Source: Paenibacillus rhizovicinus (lineage in GTDB: Bacteria; Bacillota; Bacilli; Paenibacillales; Paenibacillaceae). From it: a stretch of 64,000 nt of DNA. This document shows, piece after piece, positions 1-7,804 of the stretch (positions are counted from its first letter, which is position 1; every line of letters begins with the position of its first letter). The notes beneath the pieces are model-generated. The model saw nothing but the letters and a program-made list of their open reading frames with translations. It had not been told where the DNA came from and did no database searches. Where the stretch lies: NCBI RefSeq assembly GCF_010365285.1, contig NZ_CP048286.1, positions 5,692,001-5,756,000 of the forward strand. The letters run 5' to 3'. The position numbers and the translations under genes were made by a program.

Positions 1-279
1 ATGTATGATGATTATCAAAAGAATAAATCGCTTGATATTTTGACTGGATTGTTCAGTGGCAATACGACTGAATTTTTTCGGGAATATTTATTTGTAGCGG
101 TCAATTTGTTTGTCATAACCATGGAAATCATTATGAAATGGATAAGGATATGGTGGCGAGGTTCCTGCAATTTGACTCTACAGAAAGATGATAAACGAAT
201 GATGGCTTACACGATTATCCTCGTTATCATTCCGATCTTGAACATTTTTTATATTGGATCAGTAATATTGAAACTGTAA
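1..279 (+). CDS. small two-helix membrane protein, possibly 5'-truncated
   Basis: I do not recognise the family. The 92-residue frame starts at the first base of the window, so the true start may lie outside. Two hydrophobic stretches (about residues 28-46 and 68-90) suggest a small integral membrane protein. A polar, tryptophan- and arginine-rich loop (WIRIWWRG) lies between them. Nothing in the neighbourhood suggests a function. Confidence 0.45.
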   Translation: MYDDYQKNKSLDILTGLFSGNTTEFFREYLFVAVNLFVITMEIIMKWIRIWWRGSCNLTLQKDDKRMMAYTIILVIIPILNIFYIGSVILKL

Positions 280-361
280 TAAAGCTTAGTTTTTATATTG
301 AACTGACGCGTACAATCGAATTTAAAGCTCAACTTTAAGTCGTAAGATATCGGAGGCGCTT

Positions 362-619
362 ATGGCACAGTTCCAAGTAATCGAAACATTGAAGTCAGAA
401 AATGCTTTTATCATTCAAGGTGTTTTGTTAGAAGGGCAGCTAAACAAAGGAATGGAAATTCATATCCCGCTTAATAATAATTTGGATGTAACTGGTGTAA
501 TAACTGAAATCAATGAAACTAATAATCAATATGACATCGTTATTGGATGTTTAGACTTAGAAGAGATAACCCTTTGGGAGATGTTGAACTTGAAAGATAA
601 TGTTATACAAATAAAATAA
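362..619 (+). CDS. small beta-barrel-like protein (EF-Tu domain 2-like)
   Basis: The 85-residue protein starts at an ATG nine bases after a good CGGAGG site. The pattern of short beta strands and glycine turns (F-x-V-I-E-T, F-I-I-x-G-V-x-x-x-G, K-G-M-E-I, then V-x-G-V-I-T-x-I) resembles the second beta-barrel domain of translation GTPases, found in bacilli as small free-standing proteins. The fold is an inference; no catalytic residues are evident and the function is unknown. Confidence 0.6.
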   Translation: MAQFQVIETLKSENAFIIQGVLLEGQLNKGMEIHIPLNNNLDVTGVITEINETNNQYDIVIGCLDLEEITLWEMLNLKDNVIQIK

Positions 620-643
620 CGATGATTGAACTAAAGGGGCAGA

Positions 644-678
644 TTACGCTAATGAATATTCATAAAATCATAGCGTAA
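644..678. repeat. intergenic inverted repeat TTACGCTA/TAGCGTAA
   Basis: Perfect 8-bp arms TTACGCTA (644-651) and TAGCGTAA (671-678) flank a 12-bp palindrome ATGAATATTCAT (652-663). The arms contain the same TTACGCTAA core that recurs in the palindromic elements of the 17-39 kb region. There is no T-run, so it is a poor terminator. Confidence 0.5.
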
Positions 679-749
679 CAAAGGGATAATCGTAGCTATA
701 GCGAAAGGACAATAGTAAGAAATAGCCAATACAAGGAGATCGAACACGA

Positions 750-1232
750 ATGAAAAAGATCCTTATTATTGGAATTGTGGCTAGTGGTAAAACGACATTG
801 GCTAGAAGCTTATCAAGGAAAATTAGTGTTCCTTGGTATGAACTTGACACCATAGTCTATCATAAAACACTTACGGGACGTTACAAACGTTCACCAGAAG
901 AACAAATTGAAGTTATAAAAGAGATCGATACTAAAGGTACATGGATATTCGAAGGAACAGATAGAGATTCCTATCAATGTTTGTATCAAATGGCAGATAC
1001 AATCATTTTTGTTGATACTCCATTATGGAAGCGAAAGATTAGAATTCTAACAAGATTTGTAAAACAAAAGGTTGGAATTGAAAAGTCTCATTATAAGCCT
1101 GATTTCAAGATGTTGAAAATGATGTACAAATGGACAAGGGATTTTGAACAAAGTAGAGACAGTTTTGAAAACAAGTTGAAAATTTATAATGAGAAAGTAA
1201 TCAGGTTAAGAGATAGTAACAAACTGGATTAA
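750..1232 (+). CDS. P-loop nucleotide kinase-like protein (FlaR-like)
   Basis: This 160-residue protein starts with a Walker A loop, GIVASGKTT (about residues 8-16), directly after the first beta strand. A conserved ELDTIVYH follows, as in the FlaR/'DNA topology modulation' family of adenylate-kinase-like ATPases, and IIFVDTPLWKRK matches the Walker B/lid region. The length fits the family (160-180 residues). The ATG is preceded by AAGGAGATC. The substrate is unknown; 'topology modulation' is a historical name, not a shown activity. After its stop comes TTAACGGGAGCC, which resembles the head of the intergenic elements described at 17-39 kb. Confidence 0.7.
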   Translation: MKKILIIGIVASGKTTLARSLSRKISVPWYELDTIVYHKTLTGRYKRSPEEQIEVIKEIDTKGTWIFEGTDRDSYQCLYQMADTIIFVDTPLWKRKIRILTRFVKQKVGIEKSHYKPDFKMLKMMYKWTRDFEQSRDSFENKLKIYNEKVIRLRDSNKLD

Positions 1233-1240
1233 CGGGAGCC

Positions 1241-1669
1241 TTAGTGTCCGCCGGCAGATGATTCGCGAATCATGCTGATCAGTGCACTCAGGTCTTCTTC
1301 CACCGAAAACTCGCGGATGATCGTTGTCGGCAATCCACCTTCCATGCGCCAGACGAAGTTGTACAGCACGGGCGTTCCTTCCTTGGTTCGACGCAGAACG
1401 ACCGATCCGTGATTATCATACACGGTCGTGGCCATGTACTTCACATCTTCAGTCGTTCCGAGCGTCGTCCCTCCCCCATCCTTCAAGCGGCGGAAAGTTT
1501 CCATGAACTGTTCCTTGGTAATCGAGACGGTTTGCCCGATCTTGTCAGTCCGAATGTTAACGAAATCAGGGGCATAGACGGCATCCAGCCTATCCAAATC
1601 CAATAGAGTCCCCGCTTGAAAATAGCCTTCCATCGCTTCGATTAATGATTTGTTCTCCATGCTCTCCAT
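1241..1669 (-). CDS. SnoaL/NTF2-like protein
   Basis: The 142-residue protein has the layout of the NTF2/SnoaL cone fold: an N-terminal helix (IEAMEGYFQAGTLLDLDRL), an APDFVNIRTD strand, an EQFMETFRR helix, then beta strands ending in VLYNFVWRME. Members are small ligand-binding proteins or isomerase-like enzymes; no specific activity can be assigned. It converges with the FlaR-like gene with only 8 bp between the stops. AAGGAGAG precedes the start codon. Confidence 0.65.
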   Translation of the reverse strand: MESMENKSLIEAMEGYFQAGTLLDLDRLDAVYAPDFVNIRTDKIGQTVSITKEQFMETFRRLKDGGGTTLGTTEDVKYMATTVYDNHGSVVLRRTKEGTPVLYNFVWRMEGGLPTTIIREFSVEEDLSALISMIRESSAGGH

Positions 1670-1788
1670 ATGGATCTCTCCTTGAGTTCGATTCGATTAA
1701 TAACAGCTTAGAACGTTTTTGTGAACGGAAGATGAATGGAAAACAAAGAAGGTGATTTTAGGGGCAGGAAATTATTAGGCGTTCTCCC

Positions 1789-1819
1789 TTGACTTAAAGT
1801 TAACTTTAAACGTTACAAT
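1789..1819 (+). promoter_or_regulatory. MerR-type promoter with 19-bp spacer and palindromic operator
   Basis: TTGACT (1789-1794) and TACAAT (1814-1819) are separated by 19 bp, the overlong spacer typical of promoters twisted into activity by MerR-family activators. A perfect 16-bp palindrome, TTAAAGTTAACTTTAA (1794-1809), sits in that spacer. The downstream operon encodes a MerR protein, so autoregulation is the natural reading. The CTTAAAG-N4-CTTTAA arrangement recalls operators of the AdhR/NmlR subgroup. Confidence 0.8.
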
Positions 1820-1852
1820 GAGAAGTATCACTCGATCAGGGGAGAGATGCTT

Positions 1853-2863
1853 ATGTTTCGTTCGCATTGGGTTGTCAACCAGTTCGGAGGTCCGGACGCG
1901 ATGGAATGGGTAAGGGAGCCGCTTCGCTCTCCGTTCGCGGGAGAGGTACGGATCAAGATTCAAGCTGCCGGTGTTGCACTCGGCGATGTCTTGAGACGGG
2001 CGGGGAAATATCCGGCATCCTTAACGCTTCCCTATACGCCAGGATACGATGCTGTAGGAGTCGTCGAGGAAGCAGGAGCTGTAATGAAGCACTTTCATCC
2101 GGGGCAACAGGTGGGAGTCTTCTTTAACGGCGCCGGCGGTTATTCCACGCATGTCTATGCCAAAGCAGACGAGGTGTTTCCGATTCCGGAAGCTGTAGAT
2201 CCCTTGCTTGCGGCAGCGGTCATTCTGAATTACGTTTCCGCCTATCAAATGCTTCACCGTCTAGCATGCGCAACCAAAGGCGAGCGAATATTGATTCACG
2301 GTGCAAGCGGCGGCGTTGGCACGGCGCTGTTGGAACTTGGCAAGCTTGCCGGACTGCAGATGTACGGCACTGCCTCCGAAGTCAAGCATGCGGTTGTCAC
2401 GTCGTATGGAGCCATCCCCATCGATTATCGCAGTCAGGACTTTGTTAACGTACTCCGGGAACAAGTGCCAGAGGGCATGGACATCGTGCTCGATCCGATC
2501 GGCGGCGACAACTATCGCAGATCCATGCAAACCTTAAGCGTCAAAGGACGGTTCATCGGTTACGGTTATACCTCCATCCTTCAGGCGGGCGAGTCGGAAG
2601 ACTGGGCATCCGCATGGAAGCGGCTGGCAGAACAGCAGGCTACCGAGAACGGAAACCCCATATCGCTTTACAGTATTACGGGTATGAAGCAGGAACAGCC
2701 CGATTGGTTTCGGGAGGACGTGGCGGCAGTGCTTGATCTGTTAGCGCGAGGTGAAATTAAGCCACTCGTTTCCCGCATTCTTCCGTTAGAGGATGCAATC
2801 CAGGCGCACGAAATGTTGGAGACATCCAGGAACGCAGGTAAGATTGTATTGGTCCATGCATGA
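1853..2863 (+). CDS. zinc-independent MDR-family alcohol dehydrogenase / quinone oxidoreductase
   Basis: Medium-chain dehydrogenase/reductase of about 336 residues. The N-terminal GroES-like domain contains GYDAVGVVEEAG, and the NAD(P)H-binding site reads HGASGGVGTALLELGK (about residues 150-165). It lacks the structural cysteine cluster of zinc alcohol dehydrogenases, which points to the quinone oxidoreductase/zeta-crystallin branch. Two in-frame ATGs exist (1847 and 1853); the second is better spaced from AGGGGAG (1838-1844). It is the first gene of an operon with the MerR gene 23 bp downstream and is read from the 19-bp-spacer promoter. Probable role: reduction of reactive carbonyls or quinones sensed by that regulator (inference). 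Confidence 0.82.
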   Translation: MFRSHWVVNQFGGPDAMEWVREPLRSPFAGEVRIKIQAAGVALGDVLRRAGKYPASLTLPYTPGYDAVGVVEEAGAVMKHFHPGQQVGVFFNGAGGYSTHVYAKADEVFPIPEAVDPLLAAAVILNYVSAYQMLHRLACATKGERILIHGASGGVGTALLELGKLAGLQMYGTASEVKHAVVTSYGAIPIDYRSQDFVNVLREQVPEGMDIVLDPIGGDNYRRSMQTLSVKGRFIGYGYTSILQAGESEDWASAWKRLAEQQATENGNPISLYSITGMKQEQPDWFREDVAAVLDLLARGEIKPLVSRILPLEDAIQAHEMLETSRNAGKIVLVHA

Positions 2864-2886
2864 ACGCATAGAAAGGGTGCATCTAG

Positions 2887-3312
2887 ATGTACGCAATCGG
2901 CGAAGTATCCCGAATGACTGGCATCCCCGCCTCAACGCTGCGTTATTACGAATCGATCAGCCTTCTGCCCGTACCGCAGCGAGCGGACGGAAGCCAGGCA
3001 AGACGTTATACGGATTCGGATTTGAAAATGATCGCCTTTATCGACGGACTGAAAAAAACCGGTATGAGGCTCGAGGATATCGTCCTGTTCGCGCAGGATG
3101 GCTGTCTTTTGTTACGGGAGGAACAGCCTGATACTTTAACCGCTCAAATTTTAAACAAACGCGTAGATCTACTGACGAATCATATCAACCAATTGCAAGA
3201 GCAAATCGCGCATCTGCAAGCCGTACAGCGCATCGCAGCCGAACGGAGAGCCATTTATGCCGATAGACTTCCTTCCCCTTACTGCACCGGCCCAACCAAT
3301 GTGAATAACTGA
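2887..3312 (+). CDS. MerR-family transcriptional regulator
   Basis: 141 residues. The N-terminal winged helix-turn-helix is canonical: YAIGEVSRMTGIPASTLRYYE, then RRYTDSDLKMIAFIDGLKKTGM (residues 2-65). A coiled-coil dimerisation helix follows (about 85-125, INQLQEQIAHLQAVQ). Single cysteines lie near residues 73 and 136; there is no metal-binding CxxC loop, so an aldehyde/electrophile or thiol sensor of the AdhR/NmlR type is more likely than a metal sensor. It follows the dehydrogenase gene and probably activates the promoter at 1789-1819, hence both genes. Confidence 0.88.
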   Translation: MYAIGEVSRMTGIPASTLRYYESISLLPVPQRADGSQARRYTDSDLKMIAFIDGLKKTGMRLEDIVLFAQDGCLLLREEQPDTLTAQILNKRVDLLTNHINQLQEQIAHLQAVQRIAAERRAIYADRLPSPYCTGPTNVNN

Positions 3313-3394
3313 AAACCGGGCAACGGACAGTATTTCGAAAAGAAGCAAAGCCTTTTTGTATGCGTCACTTTAACCATAACGGAGGAGTGCCTGA

Positions 3395-4234
3395 ATGTCA
3401 TTTATTCGCATTGAAAGCGATCAGTATCATGTTGTTAAGGGGTTATTATCTGGGGCGGAATCGGTGTTTACGCCTTATCCACTCTCGATTTTAGAAGGAA
3501 CGATTGATGGAATCGTCTATGTAGATAACCAAGATGATCCTCGGTGTGCCGCTGTTATGTCCAATGATTTTATTGGGGGACGTTTGATTGGTTATGCTGT
3601 AGATAAGGCGTTTAATGAAGGCTTTATTTCTATGATGAAAGATCATTTTTTCGTAAATGGTTCTGCCAGTGACTTTAGATTATTCTGGTCAACCGCCTCC
3701 GAATCATGGAATGAAATCATTTTTCGTGTATTCGGTTACAAGGTTTTTTGTATTAGCAGGACACAATTTGAATTTGACCGTCAGGTTTTCGAAAGTCTAG
3801 GACCAGTCGAAAATTACGAAGGTATGTTTAGAATGGATGCAGCGATGCTTCAGGCGTATGAACCATTACGTAGAGAGATAGAAAGTCTATGGGGAAGTAT
3901 AGAAAAATATCTACAGCATGATGTTGGATGGGTCGCTTTCTCGTCAGATGAACAAGGGATAGGACTGTGTCATGCTGCATTTATTGGAGGCGGATTGGCG
4001 GAGCTCTCCATCCATGTGAATAAATCAGCAAGAGGTCAGGGGTTCGGCTTTCAACTTGCGAGAAATTTCATTGGGGATTGTTTGAATCGAGGTGTAATAC
4101 CGAATTGGACTTGCGATACTCAGAACGTGGCTTCATTTCGAATGGCACAAAAATTAGGATTTAAAGAGAATAAAAAGTACAATTTGTTCTCTTCGATGTA
4201 TACCCCACTATTGCATGAACCGAGCAGGACATGA
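3395..4234 (+). CDS. GNAT-family N-acetyltransferase
   Basis: 279 residues. The C-terminal half has the acetyl-CoA binding core: LSIHVNKSARGQGFGFQLARNFI (about residues 208-230, the R-x-x-G-x-G/A loop) followed by a helix and NVASFRMAQKLGFKE, the usual final strand motif. The N-terminal half is long and diverged (GNAT_acetyltran-like two-domain form, with a SWNEIIF element). The substrate is unknown. Start: ATG after GGAGGAG. It is a single gene without obvious operon partners. Confidence 0.78.
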   Translation: MSFIRIESDQYHVVKGLLSGAESVFTPYPLSILEGTIDGIVYVDNQDDPRCAAVMSNDFIGGRLIGYAVDKAFNEGFISMMKDHFFVNGSASDFRLFWSTASESWNEIIFRVFGYKVFCISRTQFEFDRQVFESLGPVENYEGMFRMDAAMLQAYEPLRREIESLWGSIEKYLQHDVGWVAFSSDEQGIGLCHAAFIGGGLAELSIHVNKSARGQGFGFQLARNFIGDCLNRGVIPNWTCDTQNVASFRMAQKLGFKENKKYNLFSSMYTPLLHEPSRT

Positions 4235-4444
4235 ATCTTTATTAAACCTCAGGCGTTCCCCTTGTTTTCAAAGCTATTCCCCTCCCGGATTGTCATCTAA
4301 ATCGGCTGGGGAGGTAGCCCCAAGAAGCTTGCCGCGCAACGAAGGGGATTTATTGAAGCCGGTATTGAGATATTCCATTACCCAATTACATAGTTTGACT
4401 GAAATATATGACCATCTATCATAGGGTGAGGTGCGAATCCAAGA

Positions 4445-5101
4445 ATGAAAGCAGTCATATTTGATATGGATGGTGTAATTATTGATAGTGAGCCCATCCA
4501 TTTCTACGTTGACAAACTCGTATTAAGTAAGATTGTCGGTATGGAAGTTACAGGTGAGTATCTGGAGAAATATGTAGGAATGACCAATCCTGAAATGTGG
4601 AAAGCAATTATTCAAGAATACAGACTTCAACAAACTGTTGATGAACTGATTGAACATCAATTATCTTCAAAACTCAAAATCTTGAATGAGACACCTATAC
4701 AACCAATTAGCGGAATCCTTGAATTATTACAAAACTTATCTGACAACCATATTCCTCTCGGAATCGCTTCGTCATCACCGAGACGATTTATTGAAGGTGT
4801 ACTGACAAAATTTGATATACGAAAACTCTTTAACACCGTCGTAAGTGGTGAAGAAGTTGAGAATGGGAAACCAGCTCCAGATGTATACATCGAGGCAGCA
4901 AGAATTTTAGGGATCCCGCCAGAGAAATGCACTGTCATTGAAGATTCACGCAATGGTGTTTTAGCATCCAAACGTGCAGGCATGAGGTGTATTGGGTATC
5001 AGAACTTGAATTCAGGAAACCAAGATTTATCTTCTTCTGACCACATAGTTGGGTCTATAACAGAGATTACCATTGAAATGCTTATAGGAACCTTGAAATA
5101 A
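4445..5101 (+). CDS. HAD-superfamily hydrolase (beta-phosphoglucomutase-like)
   Basis: 218 residues with all four HAD motifs: I, FDMDGVIIDSEP (nucleophile Asp8 and acid Asp10); II, SSSP (about 117); III, the lysine in GKPAPDVY (about 148); IV, IEDSRNG (about 171). A helical C1 cap follows motif I, as in beta-phosphoglucomutase and small-molecule phosphatases (subclass IA). The exact substrate, a sugar phosphate or similar, cannot be told. It starts at an ATG after a weak GGTGAGG site. Confidence 0.85.
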   Translation: MKAVIFDMDGVIIDSEPIHFYVDKLVLSKIVGMEVTGEYLEKYVGMTNPEMWKAIIQEYRLQQTVDELIEHQLSSKLKILNETPIQPISGILELLQNLSDNHIPLGIASSSPRRFIEGVLTKFDIRKLFNTVVSGEEVENGKPAPDVYIEAARILGIPPEKCTVIEDSRNGVLASKRAGMRCIGYQNLNSGNQDLSSSDHIVGSITEITIEMLIGTLK

Positions 5102-5102
5102 C

Positions 5103-5250
5103 GAATTGCAAAAACCATTGATTTTGCCCCCGAATACGAAATTCCCAGCTGTTCACTCATTTCTTTTTGGGACATTCCCTTTCAACATGGAGAGTTCTAA
5201 GGCTACCTTGTAACTTATCCGGAAGTTGTTGGATAACCGATTCGAAGCAG
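5103..5250 (-). pseudogene. remnant of an ECF sigma factor (SigZ-like region 4)
   Basis: Translating the minus strand across two frame changes gives LPDK, then YKVALELSMLKG, then MSQKEMSEQLGISYSGAKS. This is the region 4 helix-turn-helix signature of ECF sigma factors, with the GISYSGAKS variant typical of the SigZ group. Regions 2 and 3 are missing, and the C-terminus is lost right after AKS at the end of the HAD gene. It is a degraded fragment, not a working gene. Confidence 0.6.
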
Positions 5251-5312
5251 CCATGCTTCCCCTTCCAGGAGACTTGCCATCTGCTATTATGGCACCTCTG
5301 GGCGCATAGGAG

Positions 5313-5331
5313 AGTATCCTAGTGTGATACT
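5313..5331. promoter_or_regulatory. inverted repeat upstream of alpha/beta hydrolase
   Basis: AGTATC-N7-GATACT lies 22 bp before the ATG of the hydrolase gene, between the likely promoter region and the ribosome site. It has the size and symmetry of a repressor operator, but no cognate regulator gene is adjacent. Confidence 0.4.
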
Positions 5332-5352
5332 ACTTGCGAAGGAGATACGAAT

Positions 5353-6141
5353 ATGGGATTTTTCGTAAAAGCAGAGAAGAACGTGAACATATACGTAGAG
5401 GACATTAACCCAGAAGGCAAGAAGACGATTCTGTTCATTCACGGCTGGCCGCTGAACCATAATCAGTACGAATACCAATACAATGTGCTTCCTGGCGTTG
5501 GCTTTCGGTGCGTTGGCCTTGATTGGCGGGGGTTCGGCGAGTCGGACCGGCCTTATCAAGGTTATCATTATGATCGGTTGGCAGATGATGTCCGGGCGGT
5601 CGTGGATGCACTGCAGTTGAAGGATGTGATCCTCGTCGGGCACTCCACGGGAGGCGCAATCGCCATTCGGTACATGTCGCGGCACCAAGGCCATGGCGTA
5701 AGCAAGCTCGTGCTCATCGACGCCGCTGCTCCGGATAGCGTTCCGAAAGAAGTGGCGAATACGTTCATAACCGATACGCTGAACGATCGTCCGAAGATGC
5801 TCCGTGACGTTACGGATATGTTCTTCTTCCAATATCAGTCTGGACCGATGACGGAATGGTTCTCCCAGCTCGGCCTTGTGGCAGCGGGCTACTCGACGGC
5901 AGCGATCATGGCGATGCTGCGGGATGAGAACGTACGGAACGATCTCAATAAGATCCACGTACCGACGCTTATCGTTCACGGCATTCATGATAAAGTGGTA
6001 CCGTTCAGCCAAGCGGAGGAAACACATAAGCTGATCCCCAATTCGCAGCTCGTACCATTCGAGTATAGCGGACATGGTACTTTCATAGAGGAGCATGACA
6101 AGCTAAACCAACTGCTGATTCAGTTTATTGGTGAGCAGTAA
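5353..6141 (+). CDS. alpha/beta-fold hydrolase
   Basis: 262 residues, a typical single-domain alpha/beta hydrolase. The oxyanion region is FIHGWPLNH (about residues 35-43), the nucleophile elbow is GHSTGG (Ser about 98), the acid lies in VHGIHDKVVP and the catalytic His is in YSGHGTFIEE. The WRGFGESD segment and the overall layout match the non-haem chloroperoxidase/arylesterase (perhydrolase-like) group. The physiological ester is unknown. GAAGGAGA precedes the ATG. Confidence 0.88.
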   Translation: MGFFVKAEKNVNIYVEDINPEGKKTILFIHGWPLNHNQYEYQYNVLPGVGFRCVGLDWRGFGESDRPYQGYHYDRLADDVRAVVDALQLKDVILVGHSTGGAIAIRYMSRHQGHGVSKLVLIDAAAPDSVPKEVANTFITDTLNDRPKMLRDVTDMFFFQYQSGPMTEWFSQLGLVAAGYSTAAIMAMLRDENVRNDLNKIHVPTLIVHGIHDKVVPFSQAEETHKLIPNSQLVPFEYSGHGTFIEEHDKLNQLLIQFIGEQ

Positions 6142-6191
6142 ATGGGCTCTTTTTGGTGCAAGGCGCCAAATTGAAAAGAAATTCCGCTCCA

Positions 6192-6827
6192 TTACCATTT
6201 GATTCGTTGAATTAGATGGAGCAAGTTTCCCTGTTCCTCCTCGCTGATCGGCCATGTACGGATTTCGTCTAGGATCGCACGCAGATTGGTATACCCTTTG
6301 GCCAAACCGTTCAGCCTTGCTGCCAAGGTTGCATTCGTCAGCTCTTGCGGGGACGGAAAAAGCTTGCTCAGCTCTTCGATTGCACTAGGATAGCGTTTCA
6401 AATAATATTTCTGATGTCGATCCTCGGCAAGGTAGAAACGGTTAAAGGGAGCGACCTCGGTGTCAGGCTTTCCTTTTCCTTGTTCTTCCCGTGTTTGCAT
6501 GACGTTCTGGATTGCGTTTAGCTGAGTTTGGCCGCGATACAACACCAAGGATTGATACTGACGGCCTTTATAATCGTTAATATTGAAAGGATTGTGGTTG
6601 CTCCAAAATACATCCAGAACGTTCTCCAATGAAAGAATCCGTGGATCATAATCGATTTCGACCGTTTCCGTATGATCTCCAAGCTGCCGGTAAGTAGGTT
6701 GATCCAGGGTTCCTCCGGCATAGCCAACGCGGGTTCTTATGATTCCTCTCAGTTGTCCGAACAAAGCGTCAGGACTCCAAAAACAGCCCATGCCAAGCGT
6801 CACCGTGCTCATATTATTGTCATTCAT
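6192..6827 (-). CDS. msrA: peptide-methionine (S)-S-oxide reductase
   Basis: Reduces the S-epimer of methionine sulfoxide in proteins or free methionine in the cytosol. The active site GMGCFWSPD sits near residue 14, and the family-typical GYAGGT, PTYRQLGDHTE and HNPF follow. At 211 residues it is slightly longer than E. coli-type core domains but normal for bacilli; no MsrB domain is fused. An upstream in-frame start exists, but GGAGGTGG at 6832-6839 selects the ATG at 6827. It is a single-gene unit. Confidence 0.93.
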   Translation of the reverse strand: MNDNNMSTVTLGMGCFWSPDALFGQLRGIIRTRVGYAGGTLDQPTYRQLGDHTETVEIDYDPRILSLENVLDVFWSNHNPFNINDYKGRQYQSLVLYRGQTQLNAIQNVMQTREEQGKGKPDTEVAPFNRFYLAEDRHQKYYLKRYPSAIEELSKLFPSPQELTNATLAARLNGLAKGYTNLRAILDEIRTWPISEEEQGNLLHLIQRIKW

Positions 6828-6910
6828 CACGCCACCTCCGTTAACCGACTGGTTTTGTAATTTGAAACACAGCACGAATCCAATTCAATCATACAAAATT
6901 GTCCCCGGCA

Positions 6911-6939
6911 AAGAAAAGAGAGGGGGCTGTCACCTCTCT
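6911..6939 (-). terminator. intrinsic terminator of the aldo/keto reductase unit
   Basis: Read on the minus strand, AGAGAGG pairs with CCTCTCT over an 9-base loop and is followed by TTTTCTTT. It lies just downstream of the aldo/keto reductase stop. Confidence 0.65.
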
Positions 6940-6981
6940 CAGTAAATGGCTGCTATCCTCGATCCTCGGCCGAATTCTGCC

Positions 6982-7773
6982 TCAACGCGCAAGCCATTCC
7001 TGCAGCTGCACGATCTCCGCTTCGGTCAGCGGTCCTTCGCCGACGGCACGGAGATTGGAGTGAACCCACTCCGCCTTGCGCATGGAAACAACGACATGGT
7101 CGACCAGCGGCTCCGCGGCGACCCAGCGGAGCAGGATGGCGGCAGCGGTGTTCTTGTCCGCTCCGATCTCATCCAGCTTCCAGCCGCGTACGAACGGGGA
7201 TAAAGCGATTGCATCCATCCCCAGCGATTTCGCCGCTTCAAACATCTCCTTGGCTTCCCGATGGAACGCATTGTACGGCGCTAATACGGCGGATATCGGA
7301 TGAACGGCCGGCAGCTGCCGCAAATGCCCGAGCTGCGCCATCCCGAGCGCTACCTGTTTCACCTTGCCCGCTTGCACCCAGTCCTGCGCGAGCGCCAATT
7401 CTTCCCGGAGTTTCGCGGTATCGTCGTGGGCGTGAATCACCAGGAGATCGATCGCGTCCGTCTGCAGTTCTTCCAGCATAAGGTCGAGATGCTGCGGCTC
7501 GTACGGCGTATAGTCGACCAGCTCGTGTTCCCGGCCGGGGTGCTTGAAGAAATTCCATGCCATGATCCGTGCTTCGTCCTGCCGGCCTAGCCGTTTCAGC
7601 ACATGCCCGAGCGCGACGCGTTCCTGATAGTAAGTCGTGTCGATTAAGTCGATGCCGTTATCTAGACAAGCGGCGACGATCGCGCACTGCTCTTCGAACG
7701 ACGCATGGGGATCGTTTCCGAGCTCCTCGATGAATGAATGTCCGCCTAAGCCCAGCTTTGATTCCTTGTTCAT
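6982..7773 (-). CDS. aldo/keto reductase family protein
   Basis: About 263 residues from the ATG at 7773, chosen because GAGAGGAG lies ten bases upstream; an upstream start would add 35 low-complexity residues. The TIM-barrel features are present: DNGIDLIDTTYYQ (strand 2 with the catalytic Asp/Tyr positions), DAIDLLVIHAHDD with a catalytic-type His, ALGMAQLGH and AIALSPFVRGW. The C-terminal cofactor segment (VVVSMRK) is shorter than in many members. It is probably co-transcribed with the upstream epimerase gene (31 bp apart). The substrate is unknown. Confidence 0.8.
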   Translation of the reverse strand: MNKESKLGLGGHSFIEELGNDPHASFEEQCAIVAACLDNGIDLIDTTYYQERVALGHVLKRLGRQDEARIMAWNFFKHPGREHELVDYTPYEPQHLDLMLEELQTDAIDLLVIHAHDDTAKLREELALAQDWVQAGKVKQVALGMAQLGHLRQLPAVHPISAVLAPYNAFHREAKEMFEAAKSLGMDAIALSPFVRGWKLDEIGADKNTAAAILLRWVAAEPLVDHVVVSMRKAEWVHSNLRAVGEGPLTEAEIVQLQEWLAR

Positions 7774-7804
7774 GGCTGCTTGGCTCCTCTCTTCGCTTGA
7801 TGCG

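Noticed and set aside
6145-6175. TTTGGTGC/GCGCCAAA hairpin after the alpha/beta hydrolase as a terminator
   Set aside because: Three-base loop and no T-tail on the plus strand; too weak to call.
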